Below are positions 36,795 to 46,474 of a stretch of DNA of 64,000 nt, in pieces; positions within the stretch are counted from its first letter, which is position 1; every line of letters starts with the position of its first letter. Under the pieces are notes generated by a model. The model ran no database searches. It was not told the DNA's origin and was given only the letters and a program-made list of their open reading frames with translations. Made by a program: the position numbers and the translations under genes. This stretch comes from Microscilla marina ATCC 23134 (GTDB lineage: Bacteria; Bacteroidota; Bacteroidia; Cytophagales; Microscillaceae): assembly GCF_000169175.1 (NCBI RefSeq), contig NZ_AAWS01000010.1, positions 124,001 to 188,000 on the forward strand, written 5' to 3'.

Positions 36795-37576
36795 TTACAA
36801 TTATTCAGTCAGAACTATACTGGCAAAATCCGGCAGCAAACCGTGCCATGTTTGAGGAAAAAATATGGCAAATCGATCAACCTACAGACTTGATCGTATT
36901 GCCCGAAATGTTTACTACCGGGTTTAGCATGAGTGTGCAGCCATTGGCAGAGCCTATGAACCTTACCACCCATAAGTGGATGCAGCAAATGGCTGCACAA
37001 ACTGGGGCAGTGGTTACAGGCAGTTTTATTTGTGTAGACAAAGGACAGTACTTTAACCGTTTGTTATGGGTAGAGCCAGATGGTACTTATGATTATTATG
37101 ACAAACGCCATTTGTTTCGGATGGCAGAAGAACATCATAGCTATACTGCAGGTGAGCGTTTGGTTGTAAAAGAGTGGAAAGGATGGAAAATAGCGCCTTT
37201 TATTTGTTATGACCTGCGTTTTCCGGTTTGGAGCCGCAACTTACACCAAGCCTATGATCTTGCTTTGTATGTAGCAAACTGGCCAGAGGCAAGGCGTTCC
37301 CCCTGGCGTACATTACTTAAGGCAAGGGCTATAGAAAACCTAAGTTATGTAGTAGGGGTAAACCGGGTAGGCAAAGACGATAACGGCATTACTTATTCAG
37401 GCGATTCGGCAATTGTTGATTTTAAAGGGGAGGTGTTGTTTGAAAAAACACAGGACGAAATCATTTATACCAAAATGCTTGATAAAGCAGCCCTGGAGCG
37501 TTTTCGAGAGAAGTTTCCGGCACACTTAGACGCTGATGAGTTTGTAATAGCAGCACATAATTCAGTAGAACGATAA
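36788..37576 (+). CDS. omega-amidase (YafV-type nitrilase)
   Basis: A nitrilase-superfamily amidohydrolase of 262 residues resembling YafV/NIT2-type omega-amidases. The catalytic Glu lies in LPEMFTTGFS, Lys in YDKRHLFRM, and Cys in PFICYDLRFP, and the ANWPEARRSPW segment is conserved. Such enzymes hydrolyse alpha-keto acid amides, such as the products of glutamine/asparagine and methionine-type transamination. A YbdL-like aminotransferase is upstream at 34718, which fits a shared pathway. It overlaps the preceding gene by 7 bp. Confidence 0.9.
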   Translation: MVITIIQSELYWQNPAANRAMFEEKIWQIDQPTDLIVLPEMFTTGFSMSVQPLAEPMNLTTHKWMQQMAAQTGAVVTGSFICVDKGQYFNRLLWVEPDGTYDYYDKRHLFRMAEEHHSYTAGERLVVKEWKGWKIAPFICYDLRFPVWSRNLHQAYDLALYVANWPEARRSPWRTLLKARAIENLSYVVGVNRVGKDDNGITYSGDSAIVDFKGEVLFEKTQDEIIYTKMLDKAALERFREKFPAHLDADEFVIAAHNSVER

Positions 37577-37707
37577 ACAATACGAATTATTTTATAGATA
37601 AAAATAAAGCCCTAGAGGTTTTGCCCTCTTTGAGTAACCCTGTAGTTTTGTCTTTGGGACTCAAGATGAGTACTTATTAAATGTCATTTTTAAATAAAAT
37701 CATACAC

Positions 37708-38289
37708 ATGAAAAGAATTTACACATTCATTCTACTTGTTTTGTTAGGCACAGGAGTAGCACAAGCTCAAGTAGGTTTTGGTATTAAAGGTGGACTCAAC
37801 CTGGCAACATTTTCGTCTTTGCCCAACGGTGTGAGCAACGATGGGGCTCGTATAGGACTCCACTTAGGAGCTTTGTTTCAGTTTCAAATATCACAAAGTT
37901 TCTTCTTTCAGCCTGAGCTGATGGTTTCTCAAAAGGGAGGGCGAGGAGCCATTAATTTTCTTAACTCATCGTATACCACCAAAATAACAACTCTTGACAT
38001 TCCTTTACTTTTTGGCGCTAAACTCAACCCAGTACGTTTATATGTAGGTCCTGCGTTTGGGTTTGTAGTGAGTGCCAGAACCGAGTCGGGAGGTAATACC
38101 ACTGATAATATGGATGATGTCAACGATATATTGGCATCGTTGCAGGTAGGAATAGGATTTGATCCTACCTCAAAGTTAGGCATAGACTTGCGTTATGAAG
38201 CCGGGCTTACCAAATTATCGAGTCGGGTAGCAGACGATAACACCAAAACCAATGTGGTTCAGCTTACCGTGAGCTACAAGCTTAAGTAG
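37708..38289 (+). CDS. PorT-family-type outer-membrane barrel protein
   Basis: An exported protein of about 193 residues. The ATG at 37708 opens on a good signal peptide (cleavage after GVAQAQ); ATG 37681 is a few codons earlier. The mature region starts with VGFGIKGGLNLATF and continues as about eight amphipathic strands, the pattern of the small Bacteroidetes barrels of the PorT group (outer membrane protein beta-barrel domain). The C-terminal strand VQLTVSYKLK is typical. The gene is ended by a terminator at 38315-38350 and shows no partner. Confidence 0.8.
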   Translation: MKRIYTFILLVLLGTGVAQAQVGFGIKGGLNLATFSSLPNGVSNDGARIGLHLGALFQFQISQSFFFQPELMVSQKGGRGAINFLNSSYTTKITTLDIPLLFGAKLNPVRLYVGPAFGFVVSARTESGGNTTDNMDDVNDILASLQVGIGFDPTSKLGIDLRYEAGLTKLSSRVADDNTKTNVVQLTVSYKLK

Positions 38290-38314
38290 GTTTCCCTTGA
38301 GTAATCAAGCATAT

Positions 38315-38350
38315 AAAAGGCAGGCAATAGTTTTATTGCCTGCCTTTTTT
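38315..38350 (+). terminator. intrinsic terminator
   Basis: A 15-bp stem (AAAAGGCAGGCAATA with complement), 4-base loop and T-rich tail. It can serve the barrel gene; the minus-strand LON gene converges. Confidence 0.85.
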
Positions 38351-38412
38351 GGTATTCCTGCTTTGTACAACAGTAGTCCAAATATTTTGTTTGATGAAGG
38401 GGCTAAGTTTTG

Positions 38413-39051
38413 TTAAAAGTCCAGTGGGTCAAGGTTTTTAAAATGCCCATTCATGCGGATAATTTCTTTGGTGCGTTCCATTTCCTCCATCAAAGGGATA
38501 GAAGATTTGAGGTGATCCAGCAAATACAACTGTCGATCGTGTTCACTGGAAATTTTCAACATTTCGTATTGCTGTTCCAACGAAAGCCCTATTTTATGGG
38601 CTAGTTGATACGACAACACTTTGAAGCTTTGGATATTGATAGCTGCACCTACTTTGATGATTTCATACAACTTTTTTAAATTGCTGATAAGTTCCCGGCT
38701 TACTTCTTCTGGAGCAACTTCTTCGTGAGGGATCACTTCTACAGTGCCACCAGCGTATAGTTTCTCCTGTGTTTTTTGATCAAAGCTCAATACTTTAAAT
38801 ACCTGCACTCCTTTCGTCTTTATGTCCATTTTGCCATCATCATAAGTTTTTTCAACGTTTACTATCTTTACTTCAGTACCATAAGCAGCTACCTCTTCAT
38901 TGATAAATGAAGGGATACCAAAGTTAGTATTTTGTTCTATACAATCGTGAATCAACTGTTTGTAGCGGGGTTCAAATACATGAAGGTTGAGGTTTTCGTC
39001 TGGATAAACAACCAGGTTTAGCGGGAAAAACGGTAAAAACTTTTCTTGCAT
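38413..39051 (-). CDS. LON-substrate-binding-domain protein
   Basis: A 212-residue protein made only of a LON N-terminal (substrate-binding, PUA-like) domain and a helical tail. It shows LPFFPLNLVVYPDENLNLHVFEPRYKQLI near the start and VEVIPHEEV later. It has no ATPase or protease part, so it is a stand-alone LON-domain protein, possibly an adaptor; its partner is unknown. It is flanked by terminator and dispersed repeats, so it is its own unit. Confidence 0.85.
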   Translation of the reverse strand: MQEKFLPFFPLNLVVYPDENLNLHVFEPRYKQLIHDCIEQNTNFGIPSFINEEVAAYGTEVKIVNVEKTYDDGKMDIKTKGVQVFKVLSFDQKTQEKLYAGGTVEVIPHEEVAPEEVSRELISNLKKLYEIIKVGAAINIQSFKVLSYQLAHKIGLSLEQQYEMLKISSEHDRQLYLLDHLKSSIPLMEEMERTKEIIRMNGHFKNLDPLDF

Positions 39052-39194
39052 TGTATAATATATATTAACATACGGACTTACACTACCCTTTTACAAAGAG
39101 AAAAGCTGAATCTATCATAGGACTCAGCTTTCTTGTTTTCTCTTCTAACTATCAAAGTTGTAAGCAGCTGAAAATAAACACTTTACAAACTTGA

Positions 39195-39360
39195 TAGCTC
39201 CCTATGGAATAGGGAATAGCACCGATATTCATCGGTATCTAAGGACTTGCGACTTGTCACTTAAAGCTTGCCCCCTGTTAGTTGCCTGTAGAACAGGGTG
39301 TAACTTGAAGCACCGATATGCATCGGCATCTAAGAACTTGTCGCTTAAAGTTTACCCCTG
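39195..39360. repeat. two tandem copies of dispersed hairpin repeat A
   Basis: Two copies of CACCGATAT.CATCGG.ATCTAAG..CTTG, near 39222 and 39310, about 90 bases apart, each followed by a similar stretch ending in cttaaag. The core ACCGAT...ATCGGT is a palindrome. The same core is in the opposite orientation near 36055 and 52870. The rest of the 39052-39373 spacer shows no gene. Confidence 0.7.
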
Positions 39361-39373
39361 TTGGAGCTTCTAA

Positions 39374-39943
39374 TTATTTTAGTGGGGGCACCTTCTCTAT
39401 GCGTAAACCCATAGATACCACCTCTGGCAGTGGGTCGCGGCGCATATAATGCTTTATTTTGAAAGTATACTTTCCTCTTTTCAAAAATTTAACATTTGAT
39501 AAAGCTAAAAGTTGGTGCGAAAAAATATCACCCAAACCATCGCCATAAGGTTTGCCCGTTTTGGGGTGCATCAAATCTATATTTTGCAGATCAGAGGCAA
39601 TCCTGCGATCGAGACTATCTACCAGGTAATAAGTAACATACATATTGTAAAAAGGGTATGATACTGTGTTACGAATATTGTAGTAAAACTTATACCTGCT
39701 TAAGGTATCTGTAATCTCGAAGGTAAATTTAAGCACACTGTCTTTATACCATTTACTTTGAACAATGTCTACATTCTGTTCAAATATTCGGCTACTGTCA
39801 CAAGCATTTAGCCCAATAATGCATAAGAGCAAACCACACAAAAAACCCCAACGTTGTTTGGTCAGGTTATTTGTTTTTTCTGTGTTTTCGGTTTCGCCTA
39901 CTATGAGGTTTGTTCTTACTTGGTTTCTTGTTATTCTTTCCAT
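39374..39943 (-). CDS. gldH: gliding motility lipoprotein GldH
   Basis: A 189-residue lipoprotein. A hydrophobic stretch ends in a lipobox (IIGLNAC), with mature Cys followed by DSSRIFEQN, as in GldH of Flavobacterium. The C-terminal half (beta-rich; YYNIRNTVSYPFYNMYVTYYL and the FKIKHYMRRDPL end) matches the family. GldH is an outer-membrane lipoprotein needed for gliding in F. johnsoniae. ATG 39943 lies 77 bp inside ricT, so its true start may be a later non-ATG codon. The ricT-gldH order is known in Bacteroidetes. Confidence 0.9.
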   Translation of the reverse strand: MERITRNQVRTNLIVGETENTEKTNNLTKQRWGFLCGLLLCIIGLNACDSSRIFEQNVDIVQSKWYKDSVLKFTFEITDTLSRYKFYYNIRNTVSYPFYNMYVTYYLVDSLDRRIASDLQNIDLMHPKTGKPYGDGLGDIFSHQLLALSNVKFLKRGKYTFKIKHYMRRDPLPEVVSMGLRIEKVPPLK

Positions 39944-41051
39944 TCAATCTTTTTACACTTTCAGTGGGCAAACTTAAATCAACTTTAAACTCAGGTTCAA
40001 TAACTTTTTCAACTTCTACCAATTCAAGGTCTTCACCTACTGGTTTTAGGTCTTCAGGTACTATGCCTTGTTTGTTGAGTTCTATCAGGTTGTTTACCTG
40101 TGGTACAGTAAGTGGATGCCAAACGGTTTCACCCTGAAACCCAAACCACATAATGCGCTTAAAAATATCAGTTTTCTGTAACTGCGCCAAACCTTTTTTT
40201 GTTTTTAGTGGCTCATCGAGATGAGGTATGTCTTCAAGGGCTTCCATGTAGGTTTCCAGCTCATAGTTGAGGCAGCATTTCAGCCGTCCGCATTGCCCCG
40301 ATAGTTTGCTGGGATTCAGCGATAAGTTTTGGTAACGTGCCGCAGAGGTAGATACACTCTTAAAATCACTTAGCCAAGTAGAACAACACAATTCTCGCCC
40401 ACAAGAACCAATACCTCCCAGGCGACCTGCTTCTTGCCGCAAACTGATTTGCTTCATTTCTACCCTTATTTTAAACTCCGACGCCAATACCTTGATCAGC
40501 TCACGAAAATCAACCCGTTCATCGGCAGAGTAGTAAAAAGTAGCTTTACTGTTATCTGCCTGAAACTCCACGTCAGACAACTTCATCTTAAGTCCCATAT
40601 CGTGAATAATTTCACGGGTACGATACATCGTAGGCAAGTTGCGGGCTTGTGTTTGTTCAAACTTATCAAGGTCACGTTCAGTAGCAAGGCGTGTAATTGC
40701 CAATACTTCTTCATTATCTACTACCTTCTTTTTCATCATTTGTATGCGTACCAGTTCGCCCTGCAGCGACACAAAGCCCAAGTGGTGACCGTTTTGTACT
40801 TCAACCACTACTGCATCGCCTGTAATAAGGTCGAGACGCTCTACATTTCTGAAAAAATCTTTTTTACCGTTTTTAAAACGAACTTCTACCACATCATATC
40901 TTTCAACTGAAGGAATATCCATATTCCCTAACCAGTCGAACACATTCATTTTATTGCAGCCACCTGTACCACAAGAGCCGTTACTTTTGCAACCAGCCAC
41001 TCCTGATGTAGTGCCGCAACCTCCGCCAGAGGCACATGCCTTGCATCCCAT
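39867..41051 (-). CDS. ricT: PSP1-domain protein RicT
   Basis: A 394-residue protein of the PSP1/RicT (YaaT) family. The N-terminus is unusual in its cysteines (CKACASGGGCGTTSG and GSCGTGGC near 3-32), suited to metal or Fe-S binding. The PSP1 domain runs from about 47 to 290, with the conserved GRLGGIGSCGRELCC and SGQCGRLKCCLNYE cysteine motifs. The C-terminal tail is basic and probably disordered. In Bacillus RicT partners RicA/RicF to activate RNase Y and control RNA processing. The gldH gene overlaps its end by 77 bp on the same strand. Confidence 0.93.
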   Translation of the reverse strand: MGCKACASGGGCGTTSGVAGCKSNGSCGTGGCNKMNVFDWLGNMDIPSVERYDVVEVRFKNGKKDFFRNVERLDLITGDAVVVEVQNGHHLGFVSLQGELVRIQMMKKKVVDNEEVLAITRLATERDLDKFEQTQARNLPTMYRTREIIHDMGLKMKLSDVEFQADNSKATFYYSADERVDFRELIKVLASEFKIRVEMKQISLRQEAGRLGGIGSCGRELCCSTWLSDFKSVSTSAARYQNLSLNPSKLSGQCGRLKCCLNYELETYMEALEDIPHLDEPLKTKKGLAQLQKTDIFKRIMWFGFQGETVWHPLTVPQVNNLIELNKQGIVPEDLKPVGEDLELVEVEKVIEPEFKVDLSLPTESVKRLNGKNNKKPSKNKPHSRRNRKHRKNK

Positions 41052-41706
41052 TTATATATAGTTTTTTAGTCCTTAATTAATAAAGCGATTATACTTGTCG
41101 TGCTATGACTTTGTTTAACAATTGCTTGTCAATTTTGGGTAATCGCTCATTTCTAACGAAATATTGAACAATTTAGCAAGATTTACTATGAATTAAAAGT
41201 TTGACTGTTGTTGGCAAGATATATTATCAAACTCAAGGCATTTATAAAGTAAACCCAAAAGGCTCAAATGATTAGTAATGGTCGCATATAGTTTTAAAAT
41301 TGTTTAACCTTATCTGAAGCCTGAAATACTTGATAAAACAACAGTAGTATTTATAGTTTTTTAGTAAGACCTTCTTAGGAATTGTTCAAAAATAAATTTA
41401 CACTCTGAGAGGTGATTTTTCGCCTTGATACTTCGTTATTTTTAGCCTTTGGCAGAGCTCGGCACAGCGTAGCTGTAGCCATCGGTTTTTGCCCGTAGCA
41501 CTGCTATGGGCGCAAAAAATAGCCTCGTCTCAAAACAAAACCTCTACCTCAAGAATAGCAATTTAATTTCTCACCATTCCTTAGGTGTACTCATACATGT
41601 TTTTTGCTCAAGTATGGTTACCTAAAGCAAGTAAATACCACACCATTGGTCACCTATGGCTACACTCCAATTTTATAAAAGGCATTTATTTCCTTGAAAA
41701 TTTATT
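41052..41706. other. gene-free spacer with family B repeat
   Basis: 655 bases with no supported gene. The piece around 41415-41530 is a family B dispersed repeat (an inverted relative of 48820-48925) containing hairpins such as GGCTACAGC...GCTGTGCC. The remainder is AT-rich. Longer frames on the opposite strand of neighbouring genes are shadow frames. Confidence 0.6.
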
Positions 41707-42759
41707 TTATTCATCTTCTACCGAAAACTTATACAAAGTAGTAGAGACAAATTTTTGATCGGGCAGTAGCGTGGTAGGTGGAAACTGCGGTTTGTTGGGA
41801 GAGTCAGGAAAATGCTGAGTTTCTAAACAAACTGCCTGGTGAGGGGCAAAACCCAAAGCGGGATCTAAAAAATTGCCAGTGTATACCTGTATGCCTGGCT
41901 CAGAGGTAAACACCTCAAGCACTCTTTTGCTTTCAGGGTCGGTCAGGGTGGCGGCTAGTTTTACTTCGGGGGCGTTGATGTCTTTCAGCACAAAGCAGTG
42001 GTCTAAGCCCTTGGTTTTTTCTATTTCGGGGTGTTTTTGATCAAATATAGACTGTATACTTTGTGGAGTTCTTAAGTCAAAACTTGTATTGTCTACTGGC
42101 TTTAGTTCTCCTGTAGGTATCGATTCATCATTGGCGGGCAGGTAGCGGTCTGCCTTTATTGCCAGTTGGTGGTTTTTAATGTCGGCACGGTGGGCAAGAT
42201 TGAGGTTAAAGTACGAGTGGTTGGTAAAGTTTACTACCGTAGGTTGGTCAGTGCTTGCTTCGTACTGAATGCCCAAACTTCCGTCTAAGGTCAGGTAATA
42301 CGTTACTTTTACTTCAAGGTTTCCAGGGTATCCTTCTTCTCCATTGGGGCTGGTATACGACATTTGCAAGATTGCTTTATCTTCGCTAATGCCCGTTCTT
42401 ACCTTCCATACCTTACGGTCAAATCCCTCGGTACCCCCATGGATGTGATGCTTGCCCTTGTTTTGGGCTAGATTATATGCCTTGCCTTCTAATTGGAACT
42501 TGCCCTGGGCTATGCGATTGGCATAGCGCCCAACAGTTGCTCCAATTTTGGGGTGTTTGCCCAAGTAACCATCCAGGCTTTTAAAGCCCAGCACTACATT
42601 TTCCGCTTTTCCGTTTTTACCAGGTACTTTAATGGCTGTAATAATCCCCCCATAGTTAGTGATTTCCACTTCCATGTTATAACCGTTCAATAGGGTATAT
42701 AGCTCTACTGGGCGACCATCAGCCGTATTGCCAAAAGGCTGTTCTATAATTTGTAACAT
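41707..42759 (-). CDS. galM: aldose 1-epimerase
   Basis: GalM (350 residues from the ATG at 42759) interconverts alpha and beta forms of aldoses such as galactose. Expected motifs are present: NRIAQGKF near 80, the catalytic His in HGGTEGFDRKVW and in NHSYFNL, and the catalytic Glu region CLETQHFPDSPN. A Met 20 codons earlier exists but adds a poorly conserved, basic leader. It is an isolated gene; no galK or galT is nearby. Confidence 0.93.
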   Translation of the reverse strand: MLQIIEQPFGNTADGRPVELYTLLNGYNMEVEITNYGGIITAIKVPGKNGKAENVVLGFKSLDGYLGKHPKIGATVGRYANRIAQGKFQLEGKAYNLAQNKGKHHIHGGTEGFDRKVWKVRTGISEDKAILQMSYTSPNGEEGYPGNLEVKVTYYLTLDGSLGIQYEASTDQPTVVNFTNHSYFNLNLAHRADIKNHQLAIKADRYLPANDESIPTGELKPVDNTSFDLRTPQSIQSIFDQKHPEIEKTKGLDHCFVLKDINAPEVKLAATLTDPESKRVLEVFTSEPGIQVYTGNFLDPALGFAPHQAVCLETQHFPDSPNKPQFPPTTLLPDQKFVSTTLYKFSVEDE

Positions 42760-42885
42760 ACAGGTTTTGATTTTGGTAATGAGTGTACTTGCCTTTGTCA
42801 AGGAGATACCTTGTGGCAAAAGTGTTAAAGATAGACGGACAACCGCAAGTTTGCAACTATGCGATCAGATTAAGTGTTGAAGTTA

Positions 42886-42932
42886 ACCTAAAACGACAAG
42901 TACTTTTTGGTACTTGTCGTTTTAGGTTTTTT
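42886..42932. terminator. 18-bp hairpin between galM and the AAA gene
   Basis: A perfect 18-bp stem (ACCTAAAACGACAAGTAC with complement), 6-base loop. Good T run on the plus strand, only a weak one on the minus strand, where the AAA gene ends at 42959. It may be a bidirectional hairpin. Confidence 0.65.
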
Positions 42933-42958
42933 GAACTTGTTTTACAAATTCTATGTAA

Positions 42959-44101
42959 CTAAAAGCCTATTTTTTGTTCGTCGCGCACAAAGTCAGAAAG
43001 GTCATCGTTGAGCGGTTGATTAAAAATCTGAGCCAAAGTCATAGGTTCAGCAAAAGTCTTCTTTAACTTATTCATTTCGGCAATCTTATTGGCATTTTCA
43101 ATCGGAAGTTTGTCAAACTTATGAATGCCCAACAAACGACCCTCACGTAATAAAGCTTTGTCAAGGTTTTTAATGTTGGTGTTGAAAGTACATATAATTT
43201 TTAGGTTCAACACATCTGACAACAAGCCATCCGAAATATTCAATAAGTTAGCAATAGAAGCCTTGTCTACCGCGTTTCCTTCTCTGGTTTGCACCGAATC
43301 TTCTGATTCTTCAAGAATCAACACCGAATTTTTGTAATCAGATATAAAAGGAATAAGCTGAGGGCTGGTGAGTTCCCGCAATAAAGCGATGGGGTAAAAA
43401 ATGAAGTTTACTTCTGCTTTACAACGACTAATCAGGTATCGTATATAGTTAGTTTTGCCACTACCAGTTGCCCCATGAAAAATCAACAAACCTGAACGGT
43501 CTTGCGCCGATACATTTTTTACAAACTGTTGATGTTTTTGAGTAAATCCATTCCCATAGTATAACTCAAGATCAGGTACACGTGGCTTTTTGATCTGATA
43601 ACGGTTCATTTTTAGCCCTTTGCTGTTCGAGTTTACAATATTGATATAACGAATGTTATCATCTTCTACCTCTGTGATACAGCTTTCAGCAAGTTTCATT
43701 ATTTTCATGAAACCTTCTACACTTACCGACTCAGTGGCAATCATATAGCTTAATCTAAATACTACTTTGTCAAGTTCCTTGAGTTTGTCCTGATCAATTT
43801 TGATGATAATTTTTTCGTCTTGCACAAACAGATACCAATAGACAGAAAAAAGTCCTTCTTTTTTGTTAAACTTTGTTTCGTTTTTGTACAAGCTTACTTT
43901 GCCAAAGCCATTGGCTTCTAACTCCTTCATAAAAGGGTACAAGGCTACTTGTTGGTTATCTTCAAAATATTCGTTTGCCTGAAATTCCACCACTTTTTGT
44001 TGAAACTTATTAATCAGGTAATAAGTCTCTTCAAAATAGCTGCCATCAAAGACATTGTATTTACCAAAAGGGAGAACTTCAGATTGATTCACTTGTGCCA
44101 T
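42959..44101 (-). CDS. AAA-family ATPase
   Basis: A 380-residue ATPase with a Walker A HGATGSGKTN motif near residue 208 and a Walker B VLILEESED about 60 residues later, typical of the ATPase core, with a likely sensor 1 ICTFNTNI. The N-terminal 200 residues have no recognised domain and are mixed helix and strand. The tail ends with ADEP-like acidic-basic stretches. It could be a chaperone-like or BCS1-type AAA protein, but the function is unknown. It is not in an obvious operon. Confidence 0.8.
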   Translation of the reverse strand: MAQVNQSEVLPFGKYNVFDGSYFEETYYLINKFQQKVVEFQANEYFEDNQQVALYPFMKELEANGFGKVSLYKNETKFNKKEGLFSVYWYLFVQDEKIIIKIDQDKLKELDKVVFRLSYMIATESVSVEGFMKIMKLAESCITEVEDDNIRYINIVNSNSKGLKMNRYQIKKPRVPDLELYYGNGFTQKHQQFVKNVSAQDRSGLLIFHGATGSGKTNYIRYLISRCKAEVNFIFYPIALLRELTSPQLIPFISDYKNSVLILEESEDSVQTREGNAVDKASIANLLNISDGLLSDVLNLKIICTFNTNIKNLDKALLREGRLLGIHKFDKLPIENANKIAEMNKLKKTFAEPMTLAQIFNQPLNDDLSDFVRDEQKIGF

Positions 44102-44474
44102 AAAAATTACGAGACGAAAGGGTTATGTAGTTAAAATATTTGGGAATACCTTGCTAATAATTGCTCATTTCTGCGAAAGCATTCTATTAAGAAAAGTTGT
44201 TGGGTTACGCCGTTTATCATCACTAACTTATATTATCCACAACTTTGGTGTTCTTTTACTGACTGTCTTTAATAAATATCATTCATTAAGACATTTATGA
44301 TAGCAAAAAGCAAGACTACAAAGATACAAGATTTATTAGGAATAGGTAAATGATTGTAAAAAATAGGAAACAAATACACATTGTTGTCGCAAGTTATAGA
44401 ACTCGTCTCACCTTTTTGAATGTTTGTGAAAATCATGGCTTTTGTTAAGTGGCTAGAAGTTTTTTCCTGGCAGA

Positions 44475-44740
44475 CTAGTGCACTGGGGATTAAATAAATG
44501 CGCTATTTATTCGAGGGTATTTTGTTTGCTGACGCACTTCAAAAAGTGCGCAGAGTTAGTTTACAATTCCGATGTATATCGGAACCGGAGCTACGCAAAC
44601 TTTTTGAAGTAAAGTCAGCGAGCTAAAGACTCCGAATAACCGAGCCTATTTCTAAATCCCGATTCATTTCATCGGGGCAGCTCTGCTGTGGCGAGCTCTG
44701 CGAAGCTAATGTAGTAGGAATTTAGTTTCCAGTGCACTAG
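44475..44740. mobile_element. MITE-like element with inverted ends
   Basis: The 266-base interval starts with CTAGTGCACTGG and ends with its inverse CCAGTGCACTAG. With a few mismatches, the inverted ends extend to about 21 bp (TAAAT). No open frame is inside; it holds a small palindrome ccgatgtatatcgg and a gagctctgc motif shared with the dispersed repeats. This fits a miniature inverted-repeat element. No transposase gene is near, and no target-site duplication is clear. Confidence 0.45.
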
Positions 44741-45678
44741 GGTTTAGCAAGAATAAGCATAGTCAATACTCCGCAGTACTTTTGGTGAAAGTTGGTTGCT
44801 GGTAATCAGTCATTGATGAATTTAAAAACTATTTAACTGAGCTTTCGCAGATTAAAAATTTGTTCTTTTGTATACTTTAGCAGTATATCAAAATTGGTTT
44901 AATCATTTAAGAATTGGTTTTTTGTAAGCCGTTCCTTTTGCTCCAGGTCAAAAGGAACCAAACCGAAGCCCCTTTGGGGCGAGCTCTGCCTACGGCTAAA
45001 CCCCGCAGCTGTATTTTGTGATTGCTAAAATTTGTTTCATTACGCCGAAACAGCTCAAACTCGCCTGCGGCTCAAACAGTGATCTGTTTTTACGGCTTCA
45101 TTCCTCAAACCGATAGCTACAGCTTCGCTGTGCTGAGCTCACCGAAGGTAATTTCTTAACGCCCACAAAATAAGGCTGAATCCAGCTGACGCACTCATAA
45201 AACAACGCTGTGTTTTTTCTGAATTAACCAAAAATATCCACTGCGAAAGATCAGTATTTAACTGGTTGGTGTAGGCTAAAACTGAAACCCTTTTAAAAAT
45301 AAAGTGAGTAAGCAATCTTAATATAAAATACTGATTAACTTCGTTGAGCTCACAAGTTCGGTTTACAGTATTTAACAAGGTAAACATTTACTCGAATCAG
45401 CTATGGACTACCGACTAAATACTATGGACTATTGCATAGTAGCACTATGGTGATAAGGCAAGTTTATATTTTTAGCTGAAAAACCTTGAAGTCAATGGAC
45501 AAAGTGAACGATTTGCCAATCACTATTTAAAAGTCGGGATGAGTTCATATTATAATGAAATAAGTATAAAGTAGCTTTAAATTCAACAAAAGCAAGACAA
45601 TGTTTCTCAATCTCGTAATTTTCGTTATTTTTAAGTAACGAACATATTCTACACCTGATCAACAAACAATAGGTACTC
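44741..45678. other. gene-free repeat-rich spacer
   Basis: With the element before it, this makes a 1.6 kb gap. It contains a 10-bp hairpin (GTTCCTTTTG...CAAAAGGAAC, 44931-44958), a GCCCC/GGGGC hairpin, family B repeat pieces (gctacagcttcgctgtgctgagc near 45115) and ctatggactaccgac repeats near 45400. Short frames, such as 45139-45387 on the minus strand, are not convincing. No gene is supported. Confidence 0.6.
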
Positions 45679-46242
45679 ATGGAATCCGAGCTAATTATTT
45701 ACCAACGAGAAGAAATTATTGACCATCTTCAGAAAAAATTTCACGCTGTCCATTCTTTTGTCTACCCCCTCAGTGATGAATTTATTCGGCTTAAGCCCTC
45801 CGCTGAGCAGTGGTCAGTTGCCGAAAACTTACAGCATTTGATACTATCAAGCACACCGGTGGCCACCTCGCTTGCGGTTCCATCTATGGTGTTATGGGTA
45901 TTTGGTTTGCCAAAGCCGCGTCAAAGCCGTAGCTATATACAACTGGTAAGCGACTACCAACAGGCCCTTGCTCATGGGTTTGAAGCCCCAAAAGAGTATG
46001 TACCTTATGTAGGCAAAGACAGGTCAGGGCTGCTTTCTACTTTGAAGCGTATGGAAGAGAAGTTGGTTCGTAGGCTTAACAAATGGTGGAAAGAAGAGGA
46101 ACTCGACAAGTATATGGTACCTCACCCGTCGCTAGGCAAAATAACAATGCGTGAGCTACTGTTTTTTACCATTTACCACACCGAACACCACCTAAAAATA
46201 ATAGAAAAACGAGCTGAGGAAGTGAGCCACAAAATAGTTTGA
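45679..46242 (+). CDS. DinB-family protein
   Basis: A 187-residue four-helix-bundle protein of the DinB/YfiT-like group. The metal-binding histidines lie in ENLQHL (His53) and in YHTEHHLK (His167 and His170/171). The WSVAENL motif at about 45-51 is a DinB hallmark. Homologues include bacillithiol/mycothiol transferases and unknown enzymes; the role here is not known. The gene begins after the long repeat-rich spacer and is separated from the next by a 230-bp gap. Confidence 0.85.
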   Translation: MESELIIYQREEIIDHLQKKFHAVHSFVYPLSDEFIRLKPSAEQWSVAENLQHLILSSTPVATSLAVPSMVLWVFGLPKPRQSRSYIQLVSDYQQALAHGFEAPKEYVPYVGKDRSGLLSTLKRMEEKLVRRLNKWWKEEELDKYMVPHPSLGKITMRELLFFTIYHTEHHLKIIEKRAEEVSHKIV

Positions 46243-46474
46243 CCTATTTTCTTAGATAAATACCTGAGTTTTGCCTGAGATATTACATAGCAATGAGTGC
46301 CCTACTTTGCCTAATCAGGGTAAATCACGTTTAATACTCAACTAATCAAGATAATAATGGGAAACTGTATTATTTTTGATAAATTTAGGAAACTATAAAT
46401 GTTTGCGGATTTTTGGCAAGAATTTCGCAAACTTTGTGAAAGGGACAACCAAAATGATTTGCTAAAGCATTGCG

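Noticed and set aside
40434-40910. A 158-residue plus-strand frame opposite ricT
   Set aside because: It is a shadow of ricT, which has clear family motifs.
45139-45387. An 82-residue minus-strand frame
   Set aside because: It spans repeats, with mixed composition and no signal or homologue that I recognise; it is more likely repeat DNA.
44741-45678. A complete insertion sequence
   Set aside because: No transposase frame and no inverted ends beyond the short element at 44475-44740.
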